Below, piece by piece: positions 1-10,655 of a DNA stretch of 64,000 nt. The DNA lies in contig JACCLO010000033.1 of the NCBI GenBank assembly GCA_029448655.1, positions 1 to 64,000 on the forward strand. Direction: 5' to 3'. Within the stretch, counting starts at the first letter, position 1; the number at the start of each line of letters is the position of its first letter. This DNA is from Wolfiporia cocos. Lineage: Eukaryota; Basidiomycota; Agaricomycetes; Polyporales; Phaeolaceae. Under the pieces are notes generated by a model. That model searched no databases. It was not told where the DNA came from and saw nothing but the letters and a program-made list of their open reading frames with translations. The translations under genes were made by a program, and so were the position numbers.

Positions 1-39
1 GTTCAGGTCAGCCGGTCGTCGGCCCATGCCTTAACTGTC

Positions 40-1078
40 AGGCCTACCATCGGGTGGGCCCATGTCTTCCATGACCAGACGGTCATGACGGTCACGGGTC
101 GGCCCACGACTGCTGCGACCGGATGGTTGTGACGGTTGCGGGTCAGCCCATGACTTCCATGACTGGACGGTTGTGACAGTCGCGGGTCGGCCCACGACAA
201 CCGCGACCAGACAGTTGCGACGGGTACGGGTCGGCCCACCACTTCCGTGACCAGACAGTTATGACGGTCGCGGGTCGACCCATGACTGCCGCGACCGGGC
301 AGTTATGACGGTCGCGGGTCGGCCCACGACTTCCGCGACCAGACAGTTGTGACAGTAGTGGGTCGGCCCATGACCATCATGACTGGATGGTTGTGATGGT
401 CGCGGGTCGGCCCACGACTGCTGTGACCGGATGGTTGTGACGGTTGCGGGTCGGCCCACGACAACCACGACCAGACAGTTGCGACGGTTGTGGGTCGGCC
501 CACAACCATTGCGACTCCACGGTCATGACGGTCGCGGGTCGGCCCACCAATGCCGTGACCAAACGATCGTGACGGTTGCGGGTCGGCCCACGACTTCCGC
601 GACCAGACAGTTGTGGCAGTCATGGGTCGGCCCATGACCATCACGACTGGATGGTTGTAACGGTCGCGGGTCGGCCCACGACTGCTGCGACCGGATGGTT
701 GTGACGGTTGCGGGTCGGCCCATAACCATTGCGACTTGACGGTCATGACGGTCGCGGGTCGGCCCACCACTTCCGCGACCAGACAGTTGCGACGGTTGCG
801 GGTCGGCCCACAACCATTGCGACTTGACGGTCATGACGGTCGCGGGTTGGCCCACCACTTCCGCAACCAGACAGTTGCGACGGTTGCGGGTCGGCCCACA
901 ACCATTGCGACTCCATGGTCATGACGGTCATGGGTCGGCCCACCAATGCCGTGACCAAACGATTGTGACGGTTGCGGGTCGGCCCACCACTTCCGCGACC
1001 AGACAGTTGTGATGGTCACTGGTCAGCCCACAGTCACCATGACCCAATGGTTGTGGGTGGGCCCACCAATGCTGCGAT
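40..1078 (-). repeat. 44-bp minisatellite array, copy 1 (about 24 units)
   Basis: Tandem units of about 44 bp built around the core GGTCGCGGGTCGGCCCAC; successive cores (for example near 96 and 140) are 44 bp apart. Units vary mainly at CpG sites (CG versus TG/CA). The long open frames in all six frames here are by-products of a stop-poor repeat. The same array lies in the opposite orientation at 33205-33535 and 43490-44040. It shares with them an end sequence (here 1-40) containing TTCAGGTCAGCCGGTC. Confidence 0.9.
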
Positions 1079-1625
1079 TTCCCCTTCATAGTCGATGACA
1101 ATGTCAACTACAGGAAGGGACATGGTGATGGTTTGTTGATGAGAGCTGGCAAAAGAGTGATGACCTGTATTATTCTTGTATTGTTTGATGCATCAGTCAC
1201 AGATTCCACAGCTTCAGAAGTTCCATTCCAAACAGCCTCAAGACTTGGGATTGCCACAATCATGCTTCATGTGGAGTGTACAGATACATGCATCCATGGT
1301 GAGTTCTTAATTTATGTGTATCAGGTATCCCAACACATCTACCAGATGCCAGGGATATCATCAAGGAAGCCATAGAAGACAACTCCCTCATGGTATTGGG
1401 CAAGACCATTAGTGGCCAGGGACACCAAAGGAGATGGTGCAGAAGATATGCCTGTTAGGACACTGTCCAATTTCTCCATCCATGAATGGTACAGCCAGCA
1501 ACTCATAGACATTGCTTGTCTCATGACTGTCAACACAGAATTCCAGAATCCATAGCATGTACAGGACTTTGGGCCTTGTGTGGCCATACATGGATGATAA
1601 TGAGGAAGGTGAGGACACCTGAGAT
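1079..1625 (-). pseudogene. Decayed gene fragment linked to minisatellite (copy 1)
   Basis: Read on the minus strand, about 1409-1600 contains a coding-like stretch (DSHETSNVYELLAVPF, MDGEIGQCPN) that recurs, inverted, at 31985-32880. There the two halves are separated by a solo LTR. The copy continues at high identity into 1080-1400, matching 32900-33190. No complete gene can be assembled because frames are broken after VPGH. The family is not recognised. Similarity between copies is direct; the idea that it was once a gene is inferred from its protein-like reading. Confidence 0.5.
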
Positions 1626-1641
1626 TAATCAGTTACTTTGA

Positions 1642-2404
1642 GTGAAGCTGTGGAGGATACTCAACTTCAGCGTGCATTTCATCACCGATGCCACTGGGAA
1701 ACTTCAAATTGATCCGTTGGTGTTCTTTCAAAGGCTGGATCTTGTTCAGAACCAATTTGGCAGCAGAAATATCTGCATCCACACACAGCACACTACCAAT
1801 GTTTTATTGCTTCATTACCTGCAACGGACCAGTGCACAGAGGCTACAGCAATTGCTCTGAGAATGCTCCAAAGCGAGCTTACACAGGAAGATCTGGAATG
1901 GAGCAATGCAGTATGAAATTCAGTGGTTATGCTCATTGTAGACAGGATCGAGACAGAAACAGCAAGCCTATGTAAGTGGCATACTAGAAATGCTGCACAA
2001 ATAAAACATCCAACTGCAAAAGGCTCTTTCTCATGTACAGGTACAACCAGAACAAACTTGGCCACAAAAATATCTACATCCATGCACAGCATGCCTGGCC
2101 ATATCACGGGGCATGCCACAGACCCAATGTGATGTGCCAATGAATGGTGCTTTAGCCACTCCTCCAAAAGGGCTACAATGACAGCTTGGGTATCATGTTG
2201 GGTCCAGCCATTTATGTAGTTCAATTTCCCATGCTTTGTGTGCTTTAGCACTACACTGCTCTTTTGAAGTGTAATGCGTGGCCTACCTCCCTCCGTAAGA
2301 TCACATATTTCTTTGACAAGCCATCCAATGTCTATGTCACCTTCACCGTCATTACCGTTGCCAGTGACGGCTACTGTCAAAGGAAGGGTGAATGCATTGT
2401 TCAA
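1642..2404 (-). CDS. Hypothetical protein fragment, unrecognised
   Basis: A minus-strand frame of about 203 residues (2404 to 1793) starts MNNAFTLPL and includes a plausible globular part (GRPRITLQKSSVVLKHTKHG, NGWTQHDTQAVIVALLEEW). A second coding-like piece follows at about 1640-1790 (CVDADISAAKLVLNKIQ). Both pieces carry a similar C.D.DI..AK.VL motif, so this may be two exons or an internal duplication. A related stretch lies near 24540-24650. No domain is recognised. It may be part of the same decayed gene as 1079-1625. The 3' boundary is uncertain. Confidence 0.3.
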
Positions 2405-2501
2405 AAATAATGGCTAACTGGGGATCTGGGCTGCAGACATTACTTGAAAGGATGACCTTGACATCTGCGATCAGTCACCGCGACCTTCGCTACCGCCGCG
2501 A

Positions 2502-3081
2502 CCACCGCGACCACCGCGACCGCGACCACCACAGCTGCCACAACCACTGCAACTGTTCTGACAGGAAATATTACCTCTGGCAGTCCGATAACGTATATAT
2601 AGTATTCTTAGCTGTGACATATGACTCGGACTTGGTTTGAACGAACGCACGTTATGCCTTGCTGAGGTATAGTAGGCCTTCTCGTCCTGCAGCCGTTTGC
2701 CCAGCTTCTGTGCTTCAAACGATGTAGTGATCTAGCCTGTCGCTCGAGAGATTTTTCTGTAAACTCACAAACACTTTCACATTAGCTCGTTCCACCGCGA
2801 CCACCGCGACCGCGACCACCGCAGCTGCCACAACCACTGCAACTGTTCTGACAGGAAATATTACCTCTGGCAGTCCGATAACGTATATATAGTATTCTTA
2901 GCTGTGACATATGACTCGGACTTGGTTTGAACGAACGCACGTTATGCCTTGCTGAGGTATAGTAGGTCTTCTCGTCCTGCAGCCGTTTGCCTAGCTTCTG
3001 CGCTTCAAACGATGTAGGGATCTAGCCTGTCGCTCGAGAGATTTTTCTGCAAACTCACAAACACTTTCGCATTAGCTCGTT
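2502..3081. repeat. 290-bp direct tandem duplication
   Basis: Copy 1 (2502-2791) and copy 2 (2792-3081) are adjacent and differ at only a handful of bases; a third partial start (CCACCGCG) follows at 3082. Each unit begins with CCGCGACC repeats and carries a TATA-like GTATATATAG (about 2595 and 2885). It ends in ATTAGCTCGTT. No open reading frame of note is seen inside. It could be a duplicated promoter-like segment. Confidence 0.9.
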
Positions 3082-3324
3082 CCACCGCGGTGATGCTGCA
3101 CGACATCTGGACGGCACTACCTTAACATCTGCTCTTGAAGTTGGGAAATCAAGCTCTGCGCGATCTCAGCTCTGATGGTCGAGAATTATTGTCTTAGGGC
3201 AATCCTTGAAGATTTCGGGCTCAGGGCTGGTAAGTAAACTGGTACTTGACAACACTGAATTATATGCTTTGGATATTGGTACCGCTCCTGAAACTACCTT
3301 TATTGAGACCGCCACCTCCACAAC

Positions 3325-3425
3325 CTTCACTACCTCCGCGACCTCCGCGACCTCCGCGACCTCCGCGACCTCCGCGACTTCCGTGACCTCCGTGACCCCC
3401 GCAACCTCCGTGACCTCTGTAGCTG
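3325..3425. repeat. CCGCGACCT simple-sequence array
   Basis: Tandem CTCCGCGAC units with a few CG to TG changes. One of about twelve loci in the window with this 9-mer-type repeat. On the + strand one frame reads a run of Ala-Thr-Ser, but no convincing gene surrounds it. Confidence 0.85.
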
Positions 3426-3577
3426 CTTTGGCTACCCAGTTACATGTTACAATCGTAATATTTAAAGCTGTTTACGCAATGCAGCAAGATCCTCCGAGAT
3501 GAGGTTAATAGTTTGGCGATAGTTGGTTGACTGGACAGGAGAGATGCTCCCTTCATTTCCCCAGCCCTTGGGAGAAT

Positions 3578-4154
3578 TCAGTCAAATATTGAGAAGAGTC
3601 GATGGAGAGGGGCACTCACGGATGCATGCTGGGGGTCCGTCCACCATCTAGGAGCATCCGCTCCTTGATCCTGCTTCCAGGTCCACCATGCATGCTCTTG
3701 TGCAAGACCTAACAGGTTTTCAGAAAGGGTGGTGGTCTTGGGAATGACGATGGCAGCAATATCGATGTGAGGTTCCTCGGACCAGATGGTGGCATCGGCA
3801 ATGGCTTCGATGGTAGGAGGGATTTGAACGGATTCTCCCGCGAGCATCAGCTCTCCGAGAACGTTCCTGGCGGCAGTCTAAATCAAATGAGCTTTCTGAC
3901 TAGACCAAAGGACATGGCAGACAAACCAGCTCCGTCTTGAGACCATTCTCCCAACGGATGAGATGGTCTTGGGTGCTAGGTTGAAGTGCATGGAGAGCAG
4001 ACTCACACCTCCAGCTGATGATGGACAGCAGGTCACGGTTGACACTGATGTGCGCCTGCCTGAGCTGTTCCGGACTGGGGGACATTGTGGGTGAGAGGAG
4101 GAATGAGGACGATGAGTGTGGGAGGAGGCGGATGAAGAGGCATCTAGTATTCAA
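3578..4154 (-). CDS. Hypothetical protein, 2 exons, about 175 aa
   Basis: Exon 1 is 4154-3927 and exon 2 is 3877-3578 on the minus strand. The 49-bp intron (3926-3878) starts GTTTGT and ends TTTAG. Splicing keeps the frame and joins LKTEL to TAARNVLGEL. An alternative start is the Met of MSPSPEQLRQ, about 23 codons downstream. The predicted protein has no recognised domain; it is Trp-rich near its C-terminus (HAWWTWKQ, PRWWTD). It is transcribed away from the KDZ gene at 4480. It may be a host gene or cargo of the KDZ element; nothing in the sequence decides this. Confidence 0.4.
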
Positions 4155-4479
4155 TCGGTCACACTTGTCTACCGTGGTGGAAGTTCACAGTACAACTACC
4201 AAGATAGTGGCTTGCGCTGGGTGGCGGGATGCCACGGCACATGTGTGCCGGCCGCCGGTCCGAGGTTGTGGCATCCAAGACCATGGGTAAATATTCATCC
4301 TCCGTATCTCCCTCACGGTGGTCCCTGATCCTAATATTGCTCTCTCCCGTCACTGCCTCCCGTCACTGCCTTTCTATTGTGGCCTCCCACCCCTGCTTCC
4401 CACCTCTGCTTCCCATTGTTGCTTCCCATTGCTTCTGAGCATCACCGGGTGCTGCACTCTTCTTTGCTGTGGAGCAAAG

Positions 4480-5586
4480 ATGGGACCAAAGGGGCGCGTT
4501 ATTATCCCCAAGGAGAAGGTGGTACATGTTGTGCGGAAGGAGCGACGCAACTTTCATGGAATAACTTATATTCCTATTCCAAAAGAACGGAACAGGCCAC
4601 CTGAAGGCCCAAGGAACTCCTCTCCATCAAAGTCACCTGGCAAGGTCGGCAGCAATGTTGTTGAGGATTGTGGAGGAGGAATGGACTTTCTGCCTGTCTC
4701 GGAGAGTGTGCGGAGACAACAGTGTAAGGTGCGGTATCCACTATGTTGAGGTGGAGGAAGTTGCAGCCATGGAGGTCGCGGTCGCGGTGGTTGCAGTCGC
4801 GGTGGTCGTGGTGGTCGCGGCGGTCACGATGGTCACAGTTGTAGAGGTTGCAGAGGTTGCGGTCATGACAGCATCCATTATTCAGGCTGTAATTAATGTT
4901 TGGAATCATTTTAGACTCAGAATGATTTCCTACGGGATTGGTTGCCCCATCGGGATGCATACCTGGCTATACTACTCGACTCTGATGCTCCACCAGACCC
5001 AAGGATATGCTCAAAGTGTGGCACACGGCAGGGCGATTGGCAATGTCTAGAATGCTTTGGTCGACCGGTGACATGCATCGACTGCTGTCAGCTAGTGCAT
5101 CTGCAGCATCCGTTCCATCGAGTCCAAAAGTGGGGCGGTCGCTTTTTTGTTCGCTCCTCACTACACGAGGTTGGGATCAAGCTTGAGCTGGGGCATGCTG
5201 GAAGGCGGTGTCCATATCACATTTCTGGTGAAACTCTGATGGAAATGGAGAAGGAGGGGGAGGAGGAGGAGGAGGACGACGACGACCAGGGGGCTGAGGC
5301 GGAGAGGGAGGAGTACACCTTGCGCACAGAATCAAGCCCATTCCGAGGCACCGGTCGGAACGGCAGCATGTTGACGGTCGTGGATATGACGGGCATTCAC
5401 CATCTGGATGTCAACTGGTGTGGATGTGAAAACTGCCCACCACGTGACCAGCAGCTGCTTGCAATGGGACTGTATCCGGCGAGTACACTGCAGCCACAGA
5501 CCGCCTTCACATTCCGGGTGCTTGATGACTATCTATTGACGAACAAAGAATGCAAGACGTCTGCCATGAGCTACTACAGCCGGCTC
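4480..5586 (+). pseudogene. KDZ-family transposase, 5' part (split gene)
   Basis: Transposase of the fungal Kyakuja-Dileera-Zisupton class. A likely start is ATG 4480 (MGPKGRVIIPKEKV). A valine-rich stretch encoded by GGTCGCGGT repeats (4765-4870) and a short intron near 4890-4920 follow. The main exon (from about 4921) has the N-terminal cysteine cluster (CSKCG, CLECF, CIDCC, HPFHRVQKW, LGHAGRRCP). An acidic linker and the CxC2 block follow (LDVNWCGCENCP, QTAFTFRVLDDYL, AMSYYSRL). The frame runs straight into the LTR at 5587 and resumes at 17496 (RLRRVTDNAF), so the gene was interrupted by element B. Family assignment rests on motif recognition. Confidence 0.85.
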
Positions 5587-5864
5587 TGTCACAGACTTGC
5601 CTCTGTGCTACCCCTGGGCTCAGGGGGATCCCTACACGCCGCTATAGACGTAAGCCAACGGCGACGACGTACTCATACGGCCAACCCTAAGTGGACTCAA
5701 AGGCCCATCCCTAAGGTGTCCCGCCACCTAAGGTCCCGCAGACGACGCGGTCGCTGACCCACAGACTAGGCAGACGCGATAGAGGCCCCGGGCCAGAGAG
5801 TCACACAGGGTTTAGCAAGAAAGGCACATACGTGCATTGACGAGAATCTTAAGGATGGGGCTGT
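5587..5864 (-). repeat. LTR of element B, first segment of interrupted copy
   Basis: Begins TGTCACAGACTTGCC. It matches 16904-17181 base for base and ends in gctgt (5860-5864), the target duplicated by element A. The remainder of this LTR is at 15883-16196. Confidence 0.93.
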
Positions 5865-6563
5865 TGTCACAGATTTGGGACATGCCACTATTTTTCCCGT
5901 ATTTTTACCTATTTATCTGGTATTTCTACGACCTTGTAGACATTTACGCTGCTAAGCGCCCGTCTACACGTACACGCAACCAAACAACACGTACACAACG
6001 CGGTATACGTCCACTTGTCATAACAACACGTACATAACACGTTTGTACGCGTCCATGACTCAGCGGACTAACCTCCGGTGTCACGCGCCTTACTCATATC
6101 CCGGTACCGGGCTATGTCAGTACAATTGGATAAGCGGCCCGCTCGTTATCACATGCCAATGACCTTACGATTACTCATATCCCGATACCGGAATATAAGA
6201 ATCACATGCATGGCTTACTAACGTAGCTACAGCCACTTCCACAACATGGACCTACGGTCCAAACAAACGATCTTACTGGTGCGGCCATTACCGGCGCACA
6301 TGGTCTATTGTAGTTTACGACTTAACCATATTAGTTATGTCTGCGCACAGACCACCTTCATGTTTGGCTCCCTTACCGGTAACCAAACAAAGCATGTATA
6401 TAAGTAGGGCTATCACTGCGGATAAGCCTTAGATTTGTTCTCTGCATTCGCACAGTTACATACCATCTCTGCTTGCGCCCACTAGCCTCCTCACCAACCT
6501 TCTGCAACATCTTCAAGTCGCCTATAAGGTTATAGTGTGAGTCCCACAGTCTAGTCTGTGTCA
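5865..6563 (+). repeat. 5' LTR of element A
   Basis: 699 bp, TGTCACAG...TGTGTCA. A TATA box (TATATAAG, 6397-6404) lies about 34 bp upstream of AGATTTGTTCT (6431-6441). That places 6431 close to the predicted transcription start. Confidence 0.93.
6397..6441 (+). promoter_or_regulatory. Element A promoter: TATA box and predicted mRNA 5' end
   Basis: TATATAAG at 6397-6404; the 11-mer AGATTTGTTCT at 6431-6441 begins 34 bp downstream. This 11-mer is the exact reverse complement of the primer-binding site at 6566-6576. Confidence 0.7.
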
Positions 6564-6565
6564 TA

Positions 6566-6576
6566 AGAACAAATCT
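6566..6576 (+). promoter_or_regulatory. Self-priming primer-binding site of element A
   Basis: AGAACAAATCT starts 3 nt after the 5' LTR and is perfectly complementary to 6431-6441, the predicted 5' end of the element's own transcript. This is the arrangement known from Tf1/sushi elements. No typical tRNA 3'-end complement (TGG...) is present. Confidence 0.75.
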
Positions 6577-7584
6577 CCCCCCTACCCCCGCCCTTGCGCT
6601 TGCGCTTGGGTCTGGGTTTCTATCCTACAGGGGCTATTACTTGTTGCTGCGCACATCCCTTTCTGCCTGACAAGGCGATTGGGGTGATAGTTGAGATCTG
6701 GGGGATACATCGCCATCCTCGGCAGAGGATTGGCAACCAGGGAAGCCACACCGCCTTTTTAGGCAGGAGGCCTACCTAACCCGGACTCCAGGGTCAAGGA
6801 GACATGGTCCTCGCTGACAAGCTTGGACTATGCGCGGTTAAGACCCGCCTGTGGAGAAAAGGGGACGGTCTGCCTGTGTGCGCCCAACCCCCTGTCATGG
6901 CAAGCGTTGTTCAGCGCCCCATCACTATCCATAGGGTCATCATTATGATGGCATGGGAATTTTCCAAAGCCGCCTCCCAGGCGTAAGGGACCTGCTTTGA
7001 ACCCGTTATGGGAAAAGCAGTGAGGGGGGTGACGTAAAAAATCACCCTGCCATAGGTCACTCGCGGTAGCCAATAGCATAAGTCCTCCGGGCAGCTCGGC
7101 GTGCGAGCATGGGTCAAACGGATTTGGGGCCCCATTGGAAGAGAAGCGCGTGGCCCACTCCTTCGGGATGTGGAGCGCTGCTGTCTCGCGATCTTAGATC
7201 GACAGTGGTTTTTTAGCCCTGATGTGACACCCATGTGGCTACAGACGGCAACCTCATTGTTGAAGCATGGACAGGCTAAGGGATGTAAAATCCCAGCCAC
7301 TTTCCGGCATCGTCCCTCCGGGGCGGTGTCGTGTATCCGAATCCCAATCATCTGACCCAGGAACCGGCCTGGCAGTCAGCAACTCTACCCCTGGAGTCGG
7401 CGCCTCTGACCGTTAGGGTCATGCGAATATCCGCGCCGTCTCGGCACAGGGTTTGCGCGCAACATAAGAGTAATTATGCCCCGTAGTACACCTTCTTTGC
7501 TCCTGAAAAGGAGTCCACTACCCTACCCTACATAATCCCTTCTATTCCTGTTCTTGGACGTATCACTGGGAAACTTCGTTTCTC
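6577..7584 (+). other. 5' leader of element A
   Basis: About 1 kb of GC-rich sequence between the PBS and the first sizeable ORF. Only short ORFs are seen. Nothing recognisable as a structural RNA. Confidence 0.6.
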
Positions 7585-8328
7585 ATGAAGGCTGCACTTT
7601 CTAGAATCATGCCCCGCGTTACCCGTCGCACCCGTGGCTCCTCCACTGCCCCTTACGTTAAGCCGGCGAAGCGGTCCCTTCTCAGCCGCATCGACACCAC
7701 CGACATTCCTCGGGCAGAAGACGTCACCTACACCCTTCCTGTAAAGGAAGACTACACCGGGAAACTCCATCTTTGGGAGATTCCCGTCCACATGCCAAAG
7801 CACATTGCTGAGGCTGGGAAACCCGCTCCTCGACCTCCCAAACCAGTTCCGCTCGCTAAGCGTATCTGGACAGAGGAAGAGAAGCTAGCCGCTTCCATTA
7901 CCGCCATGGAGAATCTCATCGAACTCCGCGAACTCAACAAGCTCAAGCTCGCCCGCGATAAGCTGAATAAGCGAATCGCCGCCAAACAAGCCGCCAAGGA
8001 AGCCAAGCAAGCAGCTTCTTCACTGGCCCTCCGTCTCTCCAGCCCGGCGGCCGGACCTTCCGTTCCGGCCAACCACAAGATTCTCGACCCTTCCCTCGTC
8101 TTCGGGAAGAAGAAGCCTCTCCAAGCATGCGACCAAGTTATTCCCATGCTAGAAGGCACTCTCACTCGTCTCACTCCTCTCGCCAACCACCCCCCTAATT
8201 ACCCAGGCTTCCATATGGAAAACGACATGCGTTTCCATACTATGGTAGTAGAATTGGAGGACTTGGTGGATAACGTAAAGGATAGAGCGAGACGGGGAGG
8301 ATCACCAATAGAGACTGGAGAATTATGA
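7585..8328 (+). CDS. Element A ORF1, 247 aa, upstream of gag
   Basis: The ORF starts at ATG 7585 (a second Met at 7609, MPRVTRRTRG, is a possible start). The protein is basic. Its centre is a Lys/Ala/Leu-rich predicted coiled coil (ELRELNKLKLARDKLNK, KQAAKEAKQAA). It then has a Pro/Ser-rich segment and an acidic C-terminal piece (MVVELEDLVDNVKDRARR). No known domain is recognised. It lies inside the retroelement between leader and gag, so it probably travels with it. Its stop codon overlaps the next ATG (ATGA at 8325-8328). Possible roles are an RNA-binding or particle-associated accessory protein; this is inference. Confidence 0.6.
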   Translation: MKAALSRIMPRVTRRTRGSSTAPYVKPAKRSLLSRIDTTDIPRAEDVTYTLPVKEDYTGKLHLWEIPVHMPKHIAEAGKPAPRPPKPVPLAKRIWTEEEKLAASITAMENLIELRELNKLKLARDKLNKRIAAKQAAKEAKQAASSLALRLSSPAAGPSVPANHKILDPSLVFGKKKPLQACDQVIPMLEGTLTRLTPLANHPPNYPGFHMENDMRFHTMVVELEDLVDNVKDRARRGGSPIETGEL

Positions 8329-8507
8329 AAAAGTATTGCAAACAGCTCGGCAATATTTCCTTTTTGGATTGGCGTACGGACTTAGCTCGTATCGTAGCAG
8401 AATGCGTAGCGCTACAAATTACTTTTGCCTTCGGTGTAACACCACCTGACAAGGTGGCAGGGCCCTCAACTACTTCGGTAGAAGAGGATATACTCGCGAT
8501 TGTATAG
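8325..8507 (+). CDS. Element A ORF2, 60 aa, stop-start overlap with ORF1
   Basis: A short ORF (MKKYCKQLGN... to VEEDILAIV) whose ATG overlaps the ORF1 stop in the 4-nt sequence ATGA. Such an overlap is compatible with termination-reinitiation. It contains a hydrophobic stretch (CVALQITFAFGV). It may be a separate small protein, or a C-terminal part of ORF1 reached by frameshifting; the sequence does not decide. Confidence 0.35.
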   Translation: MKKYCKQLGNISFLDWRTDLARIVAECVALQITFAFGVTPPDKVAGPSTTSVEEDILAIV

Positions 8508-8655
8508 TAGAAATACTATCATCTTTTAACTCTGAAATAGAGTGCGAGTGTGATCTATAACGAAAGTCGCAGCTTTCAAAACCCAATCCCTTCTTAAGAA
8601 TCTAAGACAATGAGTAACCGGAAACTAACATTCGTCACAAACAGATTCACAAAAA

Positions 8656-10655
8656 ATGTCTTCCACCTCCTCCGTCAGCACTCCCCTCGCTCCCCGCAAG
8701 ATGCGCCTCCGCTCAGAAGGCCCGGTGACACCGGTAGCTGGTCCCTCGGGAACCCAGCAACTGGTGACGCTGGAGCACCTAAGCGAGGGAGAAGAAGAAG
8801 AAGAGGAAGAGGAAGAGGAAGTGCCGGAGTTCGCTCCCCCGCAAAGGGAATCTCCGACCAACCCCATGGGTACACGCCCAGGCTCCCCCATTGCCGGATA
8901 CCCACCGGCTCGTCGAACTCGCCCTATCGGGCCCGCCACCACCCTGGAAATGGAATTTTCGGGTCCGACACGACAGACCAATGTCGCTGTCGAGAACAAC
9001 CTCAAGGCGTACCTTCCTGAGGAGGAACACCACAAGGTGGATGGGTCCATACATGGGCCAATCATCGATGCCGCCGTACAACGAAGTGCGGCCATAAGCC
9101 ATGACACCACCGACACCCTAGGTCGAATGGTGCACGCCCGCCTGGAGCGTATCCATGAACGAATCGATTCCCTGGCTGGGCAATCCAGGGCAATCGAACA
9201 GAAGGCCCAAGACGAGCTACACGAAGCGGTCAATTCGGTCCGGAACGAGGTATTGTCCACCATGGTGGACCTCGGCAAGGAACTCCGACAGGAGTACACC
9301 GCCAAGCTCTCCGAAATGGAGAAGCAGCTCCGAAAGGACTACCGGTCCCGGCTGGACGACCTCGAGGATGCGTTCGCAGAGCGCATGGAGAAGGTTGACG
9401 AGGAACTTCGGAGAATTCGCAAGAATCCCTCCGTTCCCAACCCTCCCGGCATCCGCACGCCCCCGGAAGAACCCGCACCGGCCCCCGGTAATGCTCAAGC
9501 CCGTGCAGCCGAGGCCGCTGCCGCCGCACAAGCTGCAGCCGCTGCCGCAGCAGCCGTCGCTCCGCAGATTCCAGGTCTGCCTCAAAACCTGAAAATTCCC
9601 CCTCCCCCCGAATTCTCTGGGTCATCTGGAAAGGTGACTGCACAGGAATGGGTGGAGAAGATGGGCCTGTACTTCGGTACACTCAGGGTCTACGATGACC
9701 ATGATCGTATCACCACGGCCCTCTTCCGCGTCACAGGGGACGCATACAAATTTTTCTCGCCTCTCATCAAGAAGGCAGGAAATGGTGAACCTCTCGGCAC
9801 CTGGGAGGACTTCACCAAATCCGTAATGGTGCAATATGGGAAGATGACGGATAAGGAGATCGCGAAGAAGGAAATTCGCGGCTACTACGGCACGAAGGGC
9901 AAGGAACTGGCAGAATCGAACTATTTCAATTACTGCGAACGGTTCCGCACCCTCGGCCGACTCTCCGAAACCGCCAACGAGACTCTGGTGTGGGAATTCA
10001 CCGAGACTCTCCCCGAAAAGGTTAAGGACACCTTAAACGTCCTCGGCAAGACTCCGTTCTTCAAGGCCCCGACCGACATCGAACCTCTGATCGACTTCGC
10101 TCTGGAAATGTACCAAACGTCATATCCAGACAAGATCAAGGGCTCGATCTTCGAAAAGGCCGGCAAGAAGGACTCGGCACCTGCCGAAAAGAAGGAGACG
10201 TCCTCCGCTTCTGCAAAGAAGTCGGAGAAAAAGAAGGACAAGGGAAAGGCGCCCGCCAAAGCCCCCGCCGACACCACCAACGCCGTCTGCACTTACTGCA
10301 AGCAGACGGGACACTACTTCAACAAGTGTCCTAAGCTTGCCGGCAGACAAGGCCGCGGGAACAGTTCGTGCCTGCCGCTCAGCGGGCCGAGCAACAAAGG
10401 GCGAAGGATGCAGCTGCCGCGTCTGGAAAGACCACGGCTGCTCCTTCGGGTAGTGGAAAGGGACAGGCTTCTGGCAAGAAGCCGTACTCGGCGCCCCCCG
10501 CGGATGGCAAGACGTATCGTGCCCGAACGATCTGGGAAGAAGTGACGGCTGACTCAAGCTCAGCAGGACCCTCGGCCCCCGCCACCACCGTCGCCAATGT
10601 CGGGACCATCTCGGTTCCCCTCGCCCCAACCACACGTCTCGAAGACGTTCTGTGA
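8656..10655 (+). CDS. gag: Element A Gag (frameshift near 10345)
   Basis: Capsid/nucleocapsid polyprotein. It starts at ATG 8656 (MSSTSSVSTP). Residue regions: an acidic Glu run near 45; a long coiled coil about 150-260 (RQEYTAKLSEMEKQLRKDY); a Pro/Ala-rich linker; and the conserved retrotransposon Gag domain about 310-490 (TAQEWVEKMGLYFG, ESNYFNYCERFRTLGRLSE). A Lys-rich stretch and one zinc knuckle follow (CTYCKQTGHYFNKC, near 545-558). After the knuckle the frame changes near 10340-10360. The natural continuation (FVPAAQRAEQQRAKDAAA, ending LEDVL) is in another frame and stops at 10655. This is one of several single-base disruptions in the element. Confidence 0.85.

Noticed and set aside
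1..1019. Many overlapping ORFs in all frames encoding GRPxTVxTVxSRxSWADP-type repeats
   Set aside because: They follow the 44-bp repeat exactly, occur in several frames and on both strands, and have no start context or non-repeat sequence. The minisatellite is simply stop-poor.
40..1078. CRISPR-like array (repeats of regular period)
   Set aside because: The whole 44-bp unit is repeated with no unique spacers, and the genome is eukaryotic.
5595..5757. Extension of the KDZ protein into HRLASVLPLGSGGSLHAA
   Set aside because: These residues are encoded by the element B LTR. The identical sequence recurs at 16904, and the KDZ frame resumes only at 17496.
8610..9305. ORFs overlapping the 5' end of element A gag on both strands
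   Set aside because: Shadows of gag: Arg-rich or Ser-rich frames created by the GAAGAAGAAGAGG run and codon bias. Gag has the domain evidence.
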